From Streptomyces sp. NBC_01716 (GTDB taxonomy: Bacteria; Actinomycetota; Actinomycetes; Streptomycetales; Streptomycetaceae), in contig NZ_CP109181.1 of the NCBI RefSeq assembly GCF_036248275.1, positions 7,564,001-7,628,000 of the forward strand: a DNA stretch of 64,000 nucleotides, given 5' to 3'. Every line of letters begins with the position of its first letter. The stretch's first letter is position 1. This document shows positions 44,348-52,641 of the stretch, piece by piece. A model generated the notes under the pieces. That model searched no databases, was not told the DNA's origin, and was given only the letters and a program-made list of their open reading frames with translations. A program made the translations under genes and the position numbers.

Positions 44348-45646
44348 ATGACGACTGCGCAACATTCCGAGAAAACGATCAGCTTGAAGTCCGCCCGGCG
44401 CGCATCGCTCGCGGGTGGTGTCGGCACACTGATCGAGTACTACGACTTCAGCGTCTACGGGTTCCTGGCGCTCACCATCGGACCGCTGTTCTTCCCCAGC
44501 GACAATCCGACGGTTTCAACCCTGTCCGCGCTCGCCGTGTTCGCGTCGTCCTACCTCATACGTCCGCTCGGCGGCTGGTTCTTCAGTCGTCTTGGTGACC
44601 GCCGCGGACGCCGGACAGCCCTTGTCGCGACGATCGTGTTGATGGGTGTGGCGTGCGGCGTGATGGGCCTGCTGCCCACCTACGAACACATCGGAGTCGC
44701 CGCGACGATCGCCATCATCGTCGTGCGACTCGCCCAAGGGTTCGCCGCCGGCGGTGAGATTGGCGGCGCCGCCACCTACATCGCCGAGCTCGCGCCTCCC
44801 GGCAAGCGGGGATACTACGGATCAACGGTTTCCATAGGGTCCACACTCGGGTTCGCCGTGGCCGCCGCCGTCGTAGGAGTGGTCCGGCTGCTGGTTCCGG
44901 CCGACCAAATGGCAACATGGGGCTGGCGGATTCCGTTCCTCCTCTCGCTGATCCTGACTGCGGTCTGCCTGCGGGCTCGCCTGCGGGTTGAGGAGTCACC
45001 TCAATTCCAAGAGCTGAAAGACAAGGCCGCGATCGTACGTAGCCCGACGCTGGCCGCTCTGCGCAGCCACCCGCTGTCGGTCGCCCGCGTGGCGGGTCTG
45101 GCCATCGCGTTCAACGGCACCGGCTACTTCGGCGTAGCCTACTTCGCGATCTTCCTTGAGCAGGAGGGATTCTCCGCAACAGGCGTCGCCTGGACAGCGG
45201 CGTTGTGCATCGCCCTGGCTACCCTGACGTACCCGCTTGCGGGCAAGCTGACGGACCGATACGACCGCAAGCCAATCCTGCTGGCGGCTTACATCGCCTT
45301 CGCCGTCATCGCCTGGCCGGTCTTCGCTCTGCTCATCGCAGCAACCAACCTCTTTGTTGTCGGGGCCGTCTATTTCGTCTTCATGTTCTTCACCGGGTGG
45401 TCGCAGGTACCGACGTGGCCGCTGGCCACGGAACTGTTCCCGGCGAATGTGCGCTACTCAGGCATTGCGATCGGCTACAACCTCGGCGTGATCATCGGCG
45501 GCATCACACCACTCGTCGCCGCCGCCCTCGTGGCCGGCACCGGGAGCAAAACCAGTCCCGTGTACTGGATCCTCGCCGTATCACTCATTGGAGTGATCAC
45601 CGTCGCGCGCCTGCCGAAGACCGCGGCGAAGCCGCTACCCGCCTGA
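44348..45646 (+). CDS. MFS transporter, metabolite:H+ symporter (MHS) type
   Basis: The product is a 432-residue twelve-span transporter. The first span region (GGVGTLIEYYDFSVYGFLAL) and the loop 2-3 motif (WFFSRLGDRRGRRTALVATI) are typical of MHS proteins, which import organic acids with protons. RLAQGFAAGGEIGGAATYIA and the second-half motif GKLTDRYDRKPILLAAYIAF support this. AAGGAG lies eight bases before the ATG. It may import the acid that the nearby CoA ligases activate; that link is inference. Confidence 0.93.
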   Translation: MTTAQHSEKTISLKSARRASLAGGVGTLIEYYDFSVYGFLALTIGPLFFPSDNPTVSTLSALAVFASSYLIRPLGGWFFSRLGDRRGRRTALVATIVLMGVACGVMGLLPTYEHIGVAATIAIIVVRLAQGFAAGGEIGGAATYIAELAPPGKRGYYGSTVSIGSTLGFAVAAAVVGVVRLLVPADQMATWGWRIPFLLSLILTAVCLRARLRVEESPQFQELKDKAAIVRSPTLAALRSHPLSVARVAGLAIAFNGTGYFGVAYFAIFLEQEGFSATGVAWTAALCIALATLTYPLAGKLTDRYDRKPILLAAYIAFAVIAWPVFALLIAATNLFVVGAVYFVFMFFTGWSQVPTWPLATELFPANVRYSGIAIGYNLGVIIGGITPLVAAALVAGTGSKTSPVYWILAVSLIGVITVARLPKTAAKPLPA

Positions 45647-45658
45647 GCGGACAGCCGG

Positions 45659-45717
45659 TTCGACGATCTCCTGCAGCACAGCGCGGAAGCGCCGGCCCGG
45701 TGTGGGAGATCGTCGAA
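45659..45717 (+). terminator. Candidate terminator after the MFS gene
   Basis: Perfect 12-bp arms TTCGACGATCTC (45659-45670) and GAGATCGTCGAA (45706-45717) enclose a 35-base GC-rich loop, 12 bp after the transporter stop. Confidence 0.45.
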
Positions 45718-45795
45718 GGCTGCCAGTTGGCGTTTACTCCTGACTCGTGATCACCTGCCCGACAGTTGAGGCTGCCCAGCGCCAACGAGCGGAAA

Positions 45796-46325
45796 TCACG
45801 CGCTGGTACGGAAGGGGCCTGTCACCTCGTAGGTGATGTTGCCGACGCCGCGGAGCGGGGCCGTGCCGTTGACGACGGAGTCGTCGTACGCCAACTCGTA
45901 GGTGTTGTTGGTGAGGTTGAGCTGCCAGACTCGGTTGTCGCCCTTGGTCGTGAACCAGCCCGTGTTGTCGGCGTAGTTCAGGTCCATGGAGACCACGGAC
46001 TCACCTACGCGGCGTGGCTCGTCACGGTCGAGGGCCTCGGGCTTGCCGGTGTCGATCTGGCAGAAGTCGCAGCGCCGGGTGCACTGGTCGCCGCCGATGA
46101 GGAACGTGGCCTCGCGCTCCTCCCAGCACTCGTAGATGGTGGGACAGTCGGCCTCCTGGCACACGGTGTGCAGTCCCTCGCTCCTGACCAGGCTCTGCAA
46201 CTCGCGGTACCTGGGCCCATGTTCGCCCGGGTCTTGATCCACTCGGGCTTGCGCTCGATGGGGGTCTGACTGTTCTGGACCTCCAGACGCAACAACCTAC
46301 GCCCGCCAGGGGTGACAGTGGGCAC
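45796..46325 (-). pseudogene. lipA: Lipoyl synthase 5' half, frameshifted and fused to foreign sequence
   Basis: The start at 46325 encodes LRLEVQNSQTPIERKPEWIK then TRANMGP, the N-terminus of actinobacterial LipA. One base is missing after MGP; the other frame continues RYRELQSLVRSEGLHTVCQE and the radical-SAM cysteines (GGDQCTRRCDFCQIDTGKPE). After SVVSMDLNYA it changes to an unrelated tail (DNTGWFTTKGDNRVWQLNLT, ending YEVTGPFRTSA) from another gene. The catalytic barrel is lost, so it is not functional. It is a displaced scrap of a core gene. Confidence 0.85.
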
Positions 46326-46701
46326 GTGCAGCTCCTTAGTTCGGCTTGTGTGCGATGTATGAGGTCACACCGGGGCGCGAGCCGTGGCTAAGGTCCCGTA
46401 ATCCCTGGCGGGCGCACGACGACAGCTACGGCACCTCGCCGCGTTGTCTCGCCGAGCGATGGCAAGGTCACGAAAACTGCCATGGTTCCAGGGTCCCCTC
46501 AGTCTTGGGACGGAGACCGTCATCGGCCGATGAGGTGAAGTGCGGCGGTGATGATGTCGTTTCCGCGGCAGCGATAGACGTCCTGGATCCGGACCGGTCC
46601 AATCGCGTCACACTCAGTCGGTGGCGGAACGTTCTAGATTGAATGTACGCTCCGCCGGTAGACAGAGAACTGTTCAATTCGGCAAGGTATGCCTCTGAAG
46701 T
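46326..46701. other. 376-bp gap upstream of the Lrp gene
   Basis: No gene is recognised. The right end carries the Lrp-gene promoter region with the palindrome at 46702-46716. Confidence 0.4.
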
Positions 46702-46716
46702 TGAGCAATCTGCTCA
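46702..46716. promoter_or_regulatory. Lrp-type palindrome TGAGCA-N3-TGCTCA
   Basis: TGAGCAATCTGCTCA is a perfect 6-bp inverted repeat, ending 36 bp before the Lrp ATG. The same palindrome with one centre change stands at 56247-56261 upstream of the dehydrogenase E1 gene, also 36 bp before a truncated Lrp start. Confidence 0.7.
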
Positions 46717-46752
46717 GAAGTGACTTGGGTGAGGGTGTGTCAACTGACCACT

Positions 46753-47235
46753 ATGAACAGTGAGCGAGGCATGGACGCCACCGATGCGCGGATTCTGCTC
46801 GCTCTGGCTGCCGATCCGCGGGCCACGGTCGTTGCCCTGGCTGAGCAACTGAGCCTGTCTCGAAATACCGTGCAAGCCCGGCTGGTCAGGATGGAACAGG
46901 GCGGCGCATTGGGCTCCTTTGAACGGCGGATCAGCCCGAAAGCGCTGGGCCAGCCGCTCACGGCGTTCGTCACCGCGCAGGTCAATCAGCACCAGCTGGC
47001 CGAGGTCTCCCAGGCGCTGGCCGACATCGCCGAGGTCGTGGAGGTCTTCGGCTTGAGTGGCGAGACCGATCTACTGGTGCGGGTGGTCGCTGCGGACGCG
47101 GAGGACCTGTACCGGGTCGCGGGGCAAATCCTCGCCGTACGCGGTATCGAGCGCACTACTACAGCCCTGGCCATGCGCGAACTGGTCCCGCACCGCCTCA
47201 CCCCTCTGCTGCGTCGTGCCGCAGAGGGCAGGTAG
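46753..47235 (+). CDS. Lrp/AsnC-family transcriptional regulator
   Basis: The product is a 160-residue regulator. The helix-turn-helix is TDARILLALAADPRATVVAL then AEQLSLSRNTVQARLVRMEQ; the RAM effector domain has AEVVEVFGLSGETDLLVRVV. The ATG at 46753 is chosen because it matches the position of the truncated paralogue start at 56298 relative to the shared palindrome; Met at 46771 is an alternative. No target gene adjoins it; the shared operator points to the E1 gene at 53798-56143. Confidence 0.88.
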   Translation: MNSERGMDATDARILLALAADPRATVVALAEQLSLSRNTVQARLVRMEQGGALGSFERRISPKALGQPLTAFVTAQVNQHQLAEVSQALADIAEVVEVFGLSGETDLLVRVVAADAEDLYRVAGQILAVRGIERTTTALAMRELVPHRLTPLLRRAAEGR

Positions 47236-47399
47236 CCCTGTCAGACGCCAGTAGAGGTTGCCCGAGCAGGTCATCCACCACCCCCCGCACGGAGACCGAA
47301 TCGTCCACTGAGACGAGCACGCCTCGTAGCCGCTCTGGTCGACGGCGATTCGGCGGGTTGGTCCAGCCGCCGATCTGCCTCGGTTCTCGACTCACACAT

Positions 47400-47696
47400 G
47401 GGGCGGGCAAGGCGCTGTTCGCGTTCTTCGCGGCGATGGCGGAGACCGAACGGGAGAACATCCGGGAGTCGACGCCGGAGGGGCTCGACACCGCCGCCCG
47501 CAAGGGCAAGCACGGCGGCCGGCCTCCGGTCATCACCGACGACATGCTCCACACTGTGCTGCGGCGCCGGGCGCTCGCCGAGCACACCAGGCGTGAGGCA
47601 CACCCCGAAGCCGTCGTACAGGCCCACACCGACTTTGCCGACCTCCGGGCCGGCGAACTCCCCGGCCCTCGGGCCCAGCCGCAGACCGTACGGTGA
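47400..47696 (+). pseudogene. Serine recombinase (resolvase/invertase) remnant
   Basis: The frame carries the middle of a serine recombinase (GKALFAFFAAMAETERENIR, then EGLDTAARKGKHGGRPPVIT). DDMLHTVLRR is followed directly by RALAEHTRREAHPEAVVQAH, so about 30 residues including the C-terminal helix-turn-helix region are deleted. The N-terminal catalytic Ser domain is absent. Inactive. Confidence 0.75.
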
Positions 47697-47924
47697 CCCA
47701 CTTCAGAGCTTCAAGATCACCCCGTGGCCCCTTCTGGGCTTGTCTCGGCGATCCCCCATATACGCCGTCCACGTCGCGATGACACCGGGCATTCCGCGCG
47801 AGACTGCGGACGGCATGTCTCGGCGGAAGGTCGGCTGCTCCGGAGGATGAAGTCCTGCTCGATGGGACAACCGTCCGGCGGACCGTGTGTTCCGGTCCGT
47901 CGGACGCCGTGGGTGTTGTGTGCG

Positions 47925-49700
47925 TCAGTGCTTGATTTCGCAGATCGCGGCGCCCGAGGTGAGGGAGGTGCCGACCTCGGCGGACAGGCCCTTGATGGTG
48001 CCGGACCTGTGTGCGTTGAGGGGCTGCTCCATCTTCATCGCTTCGAGTACGACGATGAGGTCGCCTTCCTTGACCTCCTGGCCTTCCTCGACGGCGACCT
48101 TGACGATGGTGCCCTGCATGGGGGAGGCGAGGGTGTCGCCGGAGGCGGCGGGGCCGGACTTCTTGGCGGCGCGGCGCTTGGGCTTGGCGCCGGCGGCCAG
48201 GCCGGTGCGGGCCAGGGGCATGCCGAGGGAGGCGGGCAGGGAGACTTCCAGGCGCTTGCCGCCGACCTCCACCACGACCGTCTCGCGGCCGGCTTCCTCG
48301 TCCGCGTCGGTGTCGGCGGGGGCGGCGAAGGGCTTGATGTCGTTGACGAACTCGGTCTCGATCCAGCGGGTGTGGATCGTGAACGGGTCGGCGGAGCCGG
48401 TCAGTTCCGGTGCGAACGCCGGGTCCTTGACGACCGCGCGGTGGAACGGGATCGCGGTGGCCATGCCCTCGACCTGGAACTCGGCCAGGGCGCGGGCGGC
48501 GCGCTGCAGGGCCTGTTGGCGGGTGGCGCCGGTGACGATCAGCTTGGCCAGCAGGGAGTCCCAGGCCGGGCCGATGACGCTGCCGGACTCCACGCCCGCG
48601 TCCAGGCGGACGCCCGGACCCGACGGCGGGGCGAAGGCGGTGACCGTGCCGGGGGCGGGCAGGAAGTTGCGGCCCGGGTCCTCGCCGTTGATGCGGAACT
48701 CGAAGGAGTGGCCGCGGACCGGCGGGTCGTCGTAGCCGAGTTCCTCGCCGTCGGCGATGCGGAACATCTCGCGTACGAGGTCGATGCCGGTGACTTCCTC
48801 GGTGACCGGGTGCTCGACCTGGAGGCGGGTGTTGACCTCCAGGAAGGAGATCGTGCCGTCCATGCCGACGAGGAACTCCACCGTTCCGGCGCCGACGTAG
48901 CCGGCCTCCTTGAGGATGGCCTTGGAAGAGGAGTACAGCTCAGCGACCTGGGCGTCGGACAGGAACGGCGCCGGGGCTTCCTCGACCAGTTTCTGGTGGC
49001 GGCGCTGCAGCGAGCAGTCACGGGTGGACACGACCACGACGTTGCCGTGCTGGTCGGCCAGGCACTGGGTCTCGACGTGGCGGGGCTTGTCGAGGTAGCG
49101 CTCGACGAAGCACTCGCCGCGCCCGAACGCGGCGACGGCCTCGCGGACCGCCGACTCGTACAGCTCGGGCACCTCTTCGAGGGTCCGCGCGACCTTCAGA
49201 CCGCGTCCGCCGCCGCCGAAGGCGGCCTTGATCGCGATCGGCAGGCCGTGCTCCTCGGCGAAGGCGACGACCTCGTCGGCGCCGGAGACCGGGTCGGGCG
49301 TACCGGCGACGAGAGGGGCGCCGGCGCGCTGGGCGATGTGGCGGGCGGCGACCTTGTCGCCGAGGCCGCGGATGGCCTGCGGGGGCGGCCCGATCCAGGT
49401 CAGCCCCGCGTCCAGGACGGCCTGGGCGAAGTCGGCGTTCTCCGACAGGAATCCGTAGCCGGGGTGGATGGCGTCCGCGCCGGACTCGCGTGCCGCGTTC
49501 AGGACCTTGTCAATGTCCAGATAGCTGTTTGCCGGGGTGTCACCGCCCAGGGCGAACGCCTCGTCCGCGGCGCGGACATGCAGAGCGTCGCGGTCCGGGT
49601 CCGCGTAGACGGCCACGCTCGCGATCCCGGCGTCCCGGCAGGCCCGGGCCACGCGGACAGCGATTTCGCCACGGTTGGCGATGAGCACCTTCGTCAGCAT
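47925..49700 (-). CDS. Acyl-CoA carboxylase alpha subunit (biotin carboxylase + BCCP)
   Basis: The product is a 591-residue protein. The biotin carboxylase part starts KVLIANRGEIAVRVARACRD, has the ATP-grasp glycine loop (AIKAAFGGGGRGLKVARTLE) and EVNTRLQVEHPVTEEVTG. The BCCP part near the C-terminus has the biotinylation motif VVLEAMKMEQPLNAHRSGTI with Lys556. It carboxylates biotin for transfer by the beta subunit. It lies in the same direction as the epsilon and beta genes upstream, so all three partners of an actinobacterial acetyl/propionyl-CoA carboxylase are together. Confidence 0.95.
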   Translation of the reverse strand: MLTKVLIANRGEIAVRVARACRDAGIASVAVYADPDRDALHVRAADEAFALGGDTPANSYLDIDKVLNAARESGADAIHPGYGFLSENADFAQAVLDAGLTWIGPPPQAIRGLGDKVAARHIAQRAGAPLVAGTPDPVSGADEVVAFAEEHGLPIAIKAAFGGGGRGLKVARTLEEVPELYESAVREAVAAFGRGECFVERYLDKPRHVETQCLADQHGNVVVVSTRDCSLQRRHQKLVEEAPAPFLSDAQVAELYSSSKAILKEAGYVGAGTVEFLVGMDGTISFLEVNTRLQVEHPVTEEVTGIDLVREMFRIADGEELGYDDPPVRGHSFEFRINGEDPGRNFLPAPGTVTAFAPPSGPGVRLDAGVESGSVIGPAWDSLLAKLIVTGATRQQALQRAARALAEFQVEGMATAIPFHRAVVKDPAFAPELTGSADPFTIHTRWIETEFVNDIKPFAAPADTDADEEAGRETVVVEVGGKRLEVSLPASLGMPLARTGLAAGAKPKRRAAKKSGPAASGDTLASPMQGTIVKVAVEEGQEVKEGDLIVVLEAMKMEQPLNAHRSGTIKGLSAEVGTSLTSGAAICEIKH

Positions 49701-49846
49701 GCCGACTCCAACATGTCGACCAAAGACACGGTGAGCCGATGCGAGGTCTCGACGTTCCGGTCGACGTCCGGGTCTGGCGTGATAACCGCACGGCCGCCCA
49801 TGGTCTCGGTACGGGGAAGCTCCGTGTGCTGTCGCAGGGCATTCAT
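49694..49846 (-). CDS. Possible 50-residue protein between epsilon and alpha subunits
   Basis: An ATG at 49846 with GGAGAGAG directly upstream opens a 50-residue frame (MNALRQHTELPRTETMGGRA, ending TVSLVDMLESAC) whose stop overlaps the start of the alpha-subunit gene. Composition is protein-like (few Arg/Pro runs) and the tight overlap suggests translational coupling. I do not recognise it; it may be the tail of a lost gene. Confidence 0.4.
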   Translation of the reverse strand: MNALRQHTELPRTETMGGRAVITPDPDVDRNVETSHRLTVSLVDMLESAC

Positions 49847-49886
49847 TCTCTCTCCAAGAGTCAACAGGTAGGGCAGCGCCCGCTTT

Positions 49887-50096
49887 TCAACGGGGTGAGT
49901 AGGAACTGCGCCAGGTTGCTGGCCCCGGCTGCGGGAGCCGGTGTGCGGCGATGCGGGACGGGTCCGACCACCCGTCCCGCGGCTTGGGTGCGCCGGGCGG
50001 CGTGGCTGCTTCCGCCGCGGCGCGGGCGCGGACCACCGCCAGTGCGGCGGCCAGCTCCTCGGGTGTCGGGTTGCCCCGGAGGACCTTGATGTTCAT
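49887..50096 (-). CDS. pccE: Acyl-CoA carboxylase epsilon subunit
   Basis: The product is a 69-residue protein typical of the epsilon subunit that stabilises actinobacterial carboxylases. It opens with IKVLRGNPTPEELAAALAVV followed by an Ala/Arg helix, and ends with the conserved SRIAAHRLPQPGPATWRSSY. It lies 17 bp after the beta subunit stop, the normal gene order. GGGAG precedes the ATG. Confidence 0.9.
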   Translation of the reverse strand: MNIKVLRGNPTPEELAAALAVVRARAAAEAATPPGAPKPRDGWSDPSRIAAHRLPQPGPATWRSSYSPR

Positions 50097-50113
50097 GACG
50101 GCTCCCAGCAGGC

Positions 50114-51730
50114 TTAGAGGGGGATGTTGCCGTGCTTCTTCGGGGGCAGGAATTCCCGCTTGGTGCGCAGCTGACGCAGGCCGCGGACGACGTGGCGGCG
50201 GGTGTCGGACGGCATGATCACCGCGTCGATGTAGCCGCGCTCGGCCGCGACGTAGGGGTTGAGGAGCGCGTCCTCGTACTCCTTGATCAGCCGGGCGCGC
50301 ACCGCCTCAGCGTTTTCGGGGTTCTCGCCGTTCGACTTCGCCTCGGCGATGGTGCGCCGGTGCAGGATGTTGACCGCGCCCTGGGCGCCCATGACGGCGA
50401 TCTGCGCGGTGGGCCAGGCCAGGTTGAGGTCGGCGCCCAGATGCTTGGAGCCCATGACGTCGTAGGCACCGCCGAAGGCCTTGCGGGTGATGATCGTGAT
50501 CAGCGGGACGGTCGCCTCGGCGTACGCGTAGATCAGCTTGGCGCCGCGCCGGATGATGCCGCCGTGCTCCTGGTCGACACCGGGCAGGAAGCCCGGCACG
50601 TCCACGAAGGTGATGACGGGGATGTTGAACGCGTCGCAGGTGCGTACGAACCGTGCCGCCTTCTCCGACGCGTTGATGTCGAGACAGCCGGCGGACTGCA
50701 TTGGCTGGTTGGCGACGATGCCGACGGGACGGCCCTCGACCCGTCCGTACCCGGTGATGATGTTCGGCGCGAACAGCGCCTGGGTCTCGAAGAACTCGGC
50801 GTCGTCCAGGATGTGTTCGATCACCGTGTGCATGTCGTACGGCTGGTTGGCGCTGTCCGGGACCAGCGTGTCCAGCTCCAGGTCCTCGGCCGTGACGGTG
50901 AGGTCGGCCTCCTCCGGGAAGGCCGGGGGCTCGGAGAGGTTGTTGGACGGCAGGTACGACAGCAGCTGCTTGACGTACTCGATGGCGTCCTTCTCGTCAC
51001 CGGCCATGTGATGCGCCACGCCCGAGGCGGAGTTGTGGGTGTGCGCGCCGCCCAGCTCCTCGAAGCCGACGTCCTCGCCGGTGACGGTCTTGATGACGTC
51101 CGGCCCTGTGATGAACATGTGCGAGGTCTGGTCGACCATGATCGTGAAGTCGGTGATGGCGGGGGAGTAGACCGCACCGCCCGCGCAGGGCCCGACGACG
51201 AGGGAGATCTGCGGGATCACACCGCTGGCGTGGGTGTTGCGGCGGAAGATCTCGCCGTACGCGCCCAGCGAGGCCACGCCCTCCTGGATGCGGGCGCCGC
51301 CGGAGTCGTTGATGCCGATGACCGGGCAGCCGGTCTTCAGCGCGAAGTCCATCACCTTGACGATCTTCTGGCCGTAGACCTCGCCCAGCGCGCCGCCGAA
51401 GACGGTGAAGTCCTGCGAGAACACGGCGACGGGGCGGCCGTCGACGGTGCCGTACCCGGTGACGACTCCGTCGCCGTACGGGCGGTTCTTCTCCAGCCCG
51501 AAGTTGGTGGAACGGTGCCGGGCGAACTCGTCGAGCTCGACGAAGGACCCCTCGTCGAGGAGGAGGTCGATGCGCTCACGGGCCGTCAACTTGCCCTTGG
51601 TGTGCTGCTTTTCAACGGCGCGTGCGGAGCCGGCGTGCGTCGCTTCCTCGATACGGCGCTGGAGATCCGCGATCTTGCCCGCGGTGGTGTGGATGTCGAT
51701 GTCGGACGGTTCCGTAGGCACGGAGCTCAC
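50114..51730 (-). CDS. pccB: Propionyl/acetyl-CoA carboxylase beta subunit
   Basis: The product is a 538-residue carboxyltransferase that moves CO2 from biotin to propionyl- or acetyl-CoA. Oxyanion-forming glycines of the two crotonase domains are in PVIGINDSGGARIQEGVASL and KAFGGAYDVMGSKHLGADLN; SLVVGPCAGGAVYSPAITDF is also diagnostic. The substrate-specificity residue Asp is in VVGPCAGGAVY-SPAITDFTI, as in PccB-type proteins. The GTG at 51730 overlaps a mutase-derived frame by 4 bp. The operon is preceded by two TetR operator-like half-sites. Confidence 0.95.
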   Translation of the reverse strand: MSSVPTEPSDIDIHTTAGKIADLQRRIEEATHAGSARAVEKQHTKGKLTARERIDLLLDEGSFVELDEFARHRSTNFGLEKNRPYGDGVVTGYGTVDGRPVAVFSQDFTVFGGALGEVYGQKIVKVMDFALKTGCPVIGINDSGGARIQEGVASLGAYGEIFRRNTHASGVIPQISLVVGPCAGGAVYSPAITDFTIMVDQTSHMFITGPDVIKTVTGEDVGFEELGGAHTHNSASGVAHHMAGDEKDAIEYVKQLLSYLPSNNLSEPPAFPEEADLTVTAEDLELDTLVPDSANQPYDMHTVIEHILDDAEFFETQALFAPNIITGYGRVEGRPVGIVANQPMQSAGCLDINASEKAARFVRTCDAFNIPVITFVDVPGFLPGVDQEHGGIIRRGAKLIYAYAEATVPLITIITRKAFGGAYDVMGSKHLGADLNLAWPTAQIAVMGAQGAVNILHRRTIAEAKSNGENPENAEAVRARLIKEYEDALLNPYVAAERGYIDAVIMPSDTRRHVVRGLRQLRTKREFLPPKKHGNIPL

Positions 51731-52398
51731 CGGACAGATCCCTTCGGGTTGTTGCGAACGAAGAGGGGGCGGGCGGACGGCTGCGGTACTGGCATGGGCG
51801 GAAGCCGACGTAGGTCCGCAGGAGGCGTCATGTCATGCTCCGCAGGCGCTGGGCAGCCGCTCCCAGTGAAGAGGGCTGCTCCAGGGTGCGGAGAGACGAC
51901 GTCAGGGCGGCTGTCCATCCCCAGGACGTTGCGCAGGGCATGGGACCACGCACCGGTGGTGGGCCGCTTTCGAGGCATGTCGGGCGGTACGGATTCCCGG
52001 GTTCGCCGCAATGCTGCCAGGCGTTCGCAGTGGTTGATCTCGAAGTCGGTACTGCTCAGCGAAAGGCTCTCAAAGAGCGTTCGTATGTCCTCGATCGAGT
52101 TCATTGCCACCTCGGTCTTGCCGACCGCGCTCCGGGCGATGGACCCGGTCGAGTCGTAACCCACTTGCGTCGTCAGGGCGAAAGCCGCGCTGACCGGTTC
52201 GTGGGTGCCCCTGTTGGGCTCCTTCGCCGTCCCGAACTCGGCACGTTGCCGCGTCGTCCATGGCCGGCCGAGGTGCATCGTCGGGTACAGGCTCCGGAAC
52301 CGGGCCGGGGCGTCCGGCTGTGTCCCGGGGTCGATGTCCCGCAGTGCACGAGGGTCGTAAGCCTGGCTGGATCGGCAGACCGGACTCGCTTCGTGCAA
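51727..52398 (-). pseudogene. Acyl-CoA mutase N-terminal remnant fused before pccB
   Basis: Part of this open frame encodes FRSLYPTMHLGRPWTTRQRA then EFGTAKEPN, and later VGYDSTGSIARSAVGKTEVA then MNSIEDIRTLFESLSLSS. This is the substrate-domain start of methylmalonyl-/isobutyryl-CoA mutase large subunits (PTM--GRPWT-RQYAGFGTA-E-N). A short segment between them is missing, and after about residue 115 resemblance ends; the rest is unassigned up to an overlap with pccB. The mutase would convert the product of the carboxylase, so a functional gene may once have headed this operon. Confidence 0.7.
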
Positions 52399-52426
52399 GG
52401 GAACTCACGGTGGAACCTCCAGAAAC

Positions 52427-52460
52427 GGTACTCGATCTCATGGGAACGGTACTCAGTTCC
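52427..52460. promoter_or_regulatory. Paired TetR operator-like sites upstream of the carboxylase operon
   Basis: GGTACTCAGTTCC (52448-52460) fits the GGNACTSAGTNCC family. GGTACTCGATCTC (52427-52439) matches its left half. Centres are 21 bp apart, as at the other two loci. They lie 29 bp upstream of the mutase-derived start and directly before the TetR remnant. Confidence 0.6.
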
Positions 52461-52488
52461 GAAGTTCTGGGCAAGTGATCCCGAATTG

Positions 52489-52641
52489 ATGCGCGAGGCA
52501 TTCGCCCCTTGCGGGCCCCGGTTTCCCATCGGCGCCAGGCGCGGCACGACCCTCGTTGCCTTCCGCAGCGGACGGGACATCGAAGTTTTGCTCCAGCCCT
52601 GCTGCGCCTGCCCAGGGACTTTTGCGCACAGGAGCGCCTAG
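52489..52641 (+). pseudogene. TetR C-terminal remnant (third paralogue)
   Basis: The 50-codon frame MREAFAPCGPRFPIGARRGT then TLVAFRSGRDIEVLLQ parallels the C-terminus of the TetR at 33073-33756 (MREVLALFPAPGSSPERGGG, TTVVAFRTGQDIDSLLPS). The DNA-binding part is gone. Its position, divergent from the carboxylase operon with operators in between, repeats the arrangement at the two intact TetR loci. Confidence 0.6.

Noticed and set aside
47724..49871. A 715-codon open frame on the plus strand opposite the carboxylase alpha gene.
   Set aside because: It is a Gly/Ala/Arg-rich antisense reading of a clearly conserved gene.
50132..52159. A 675-codon plus-strand frame opposite pccB.
   Set aside because: It is antisense to the conserved carboxyltransferase and has no family pattern.
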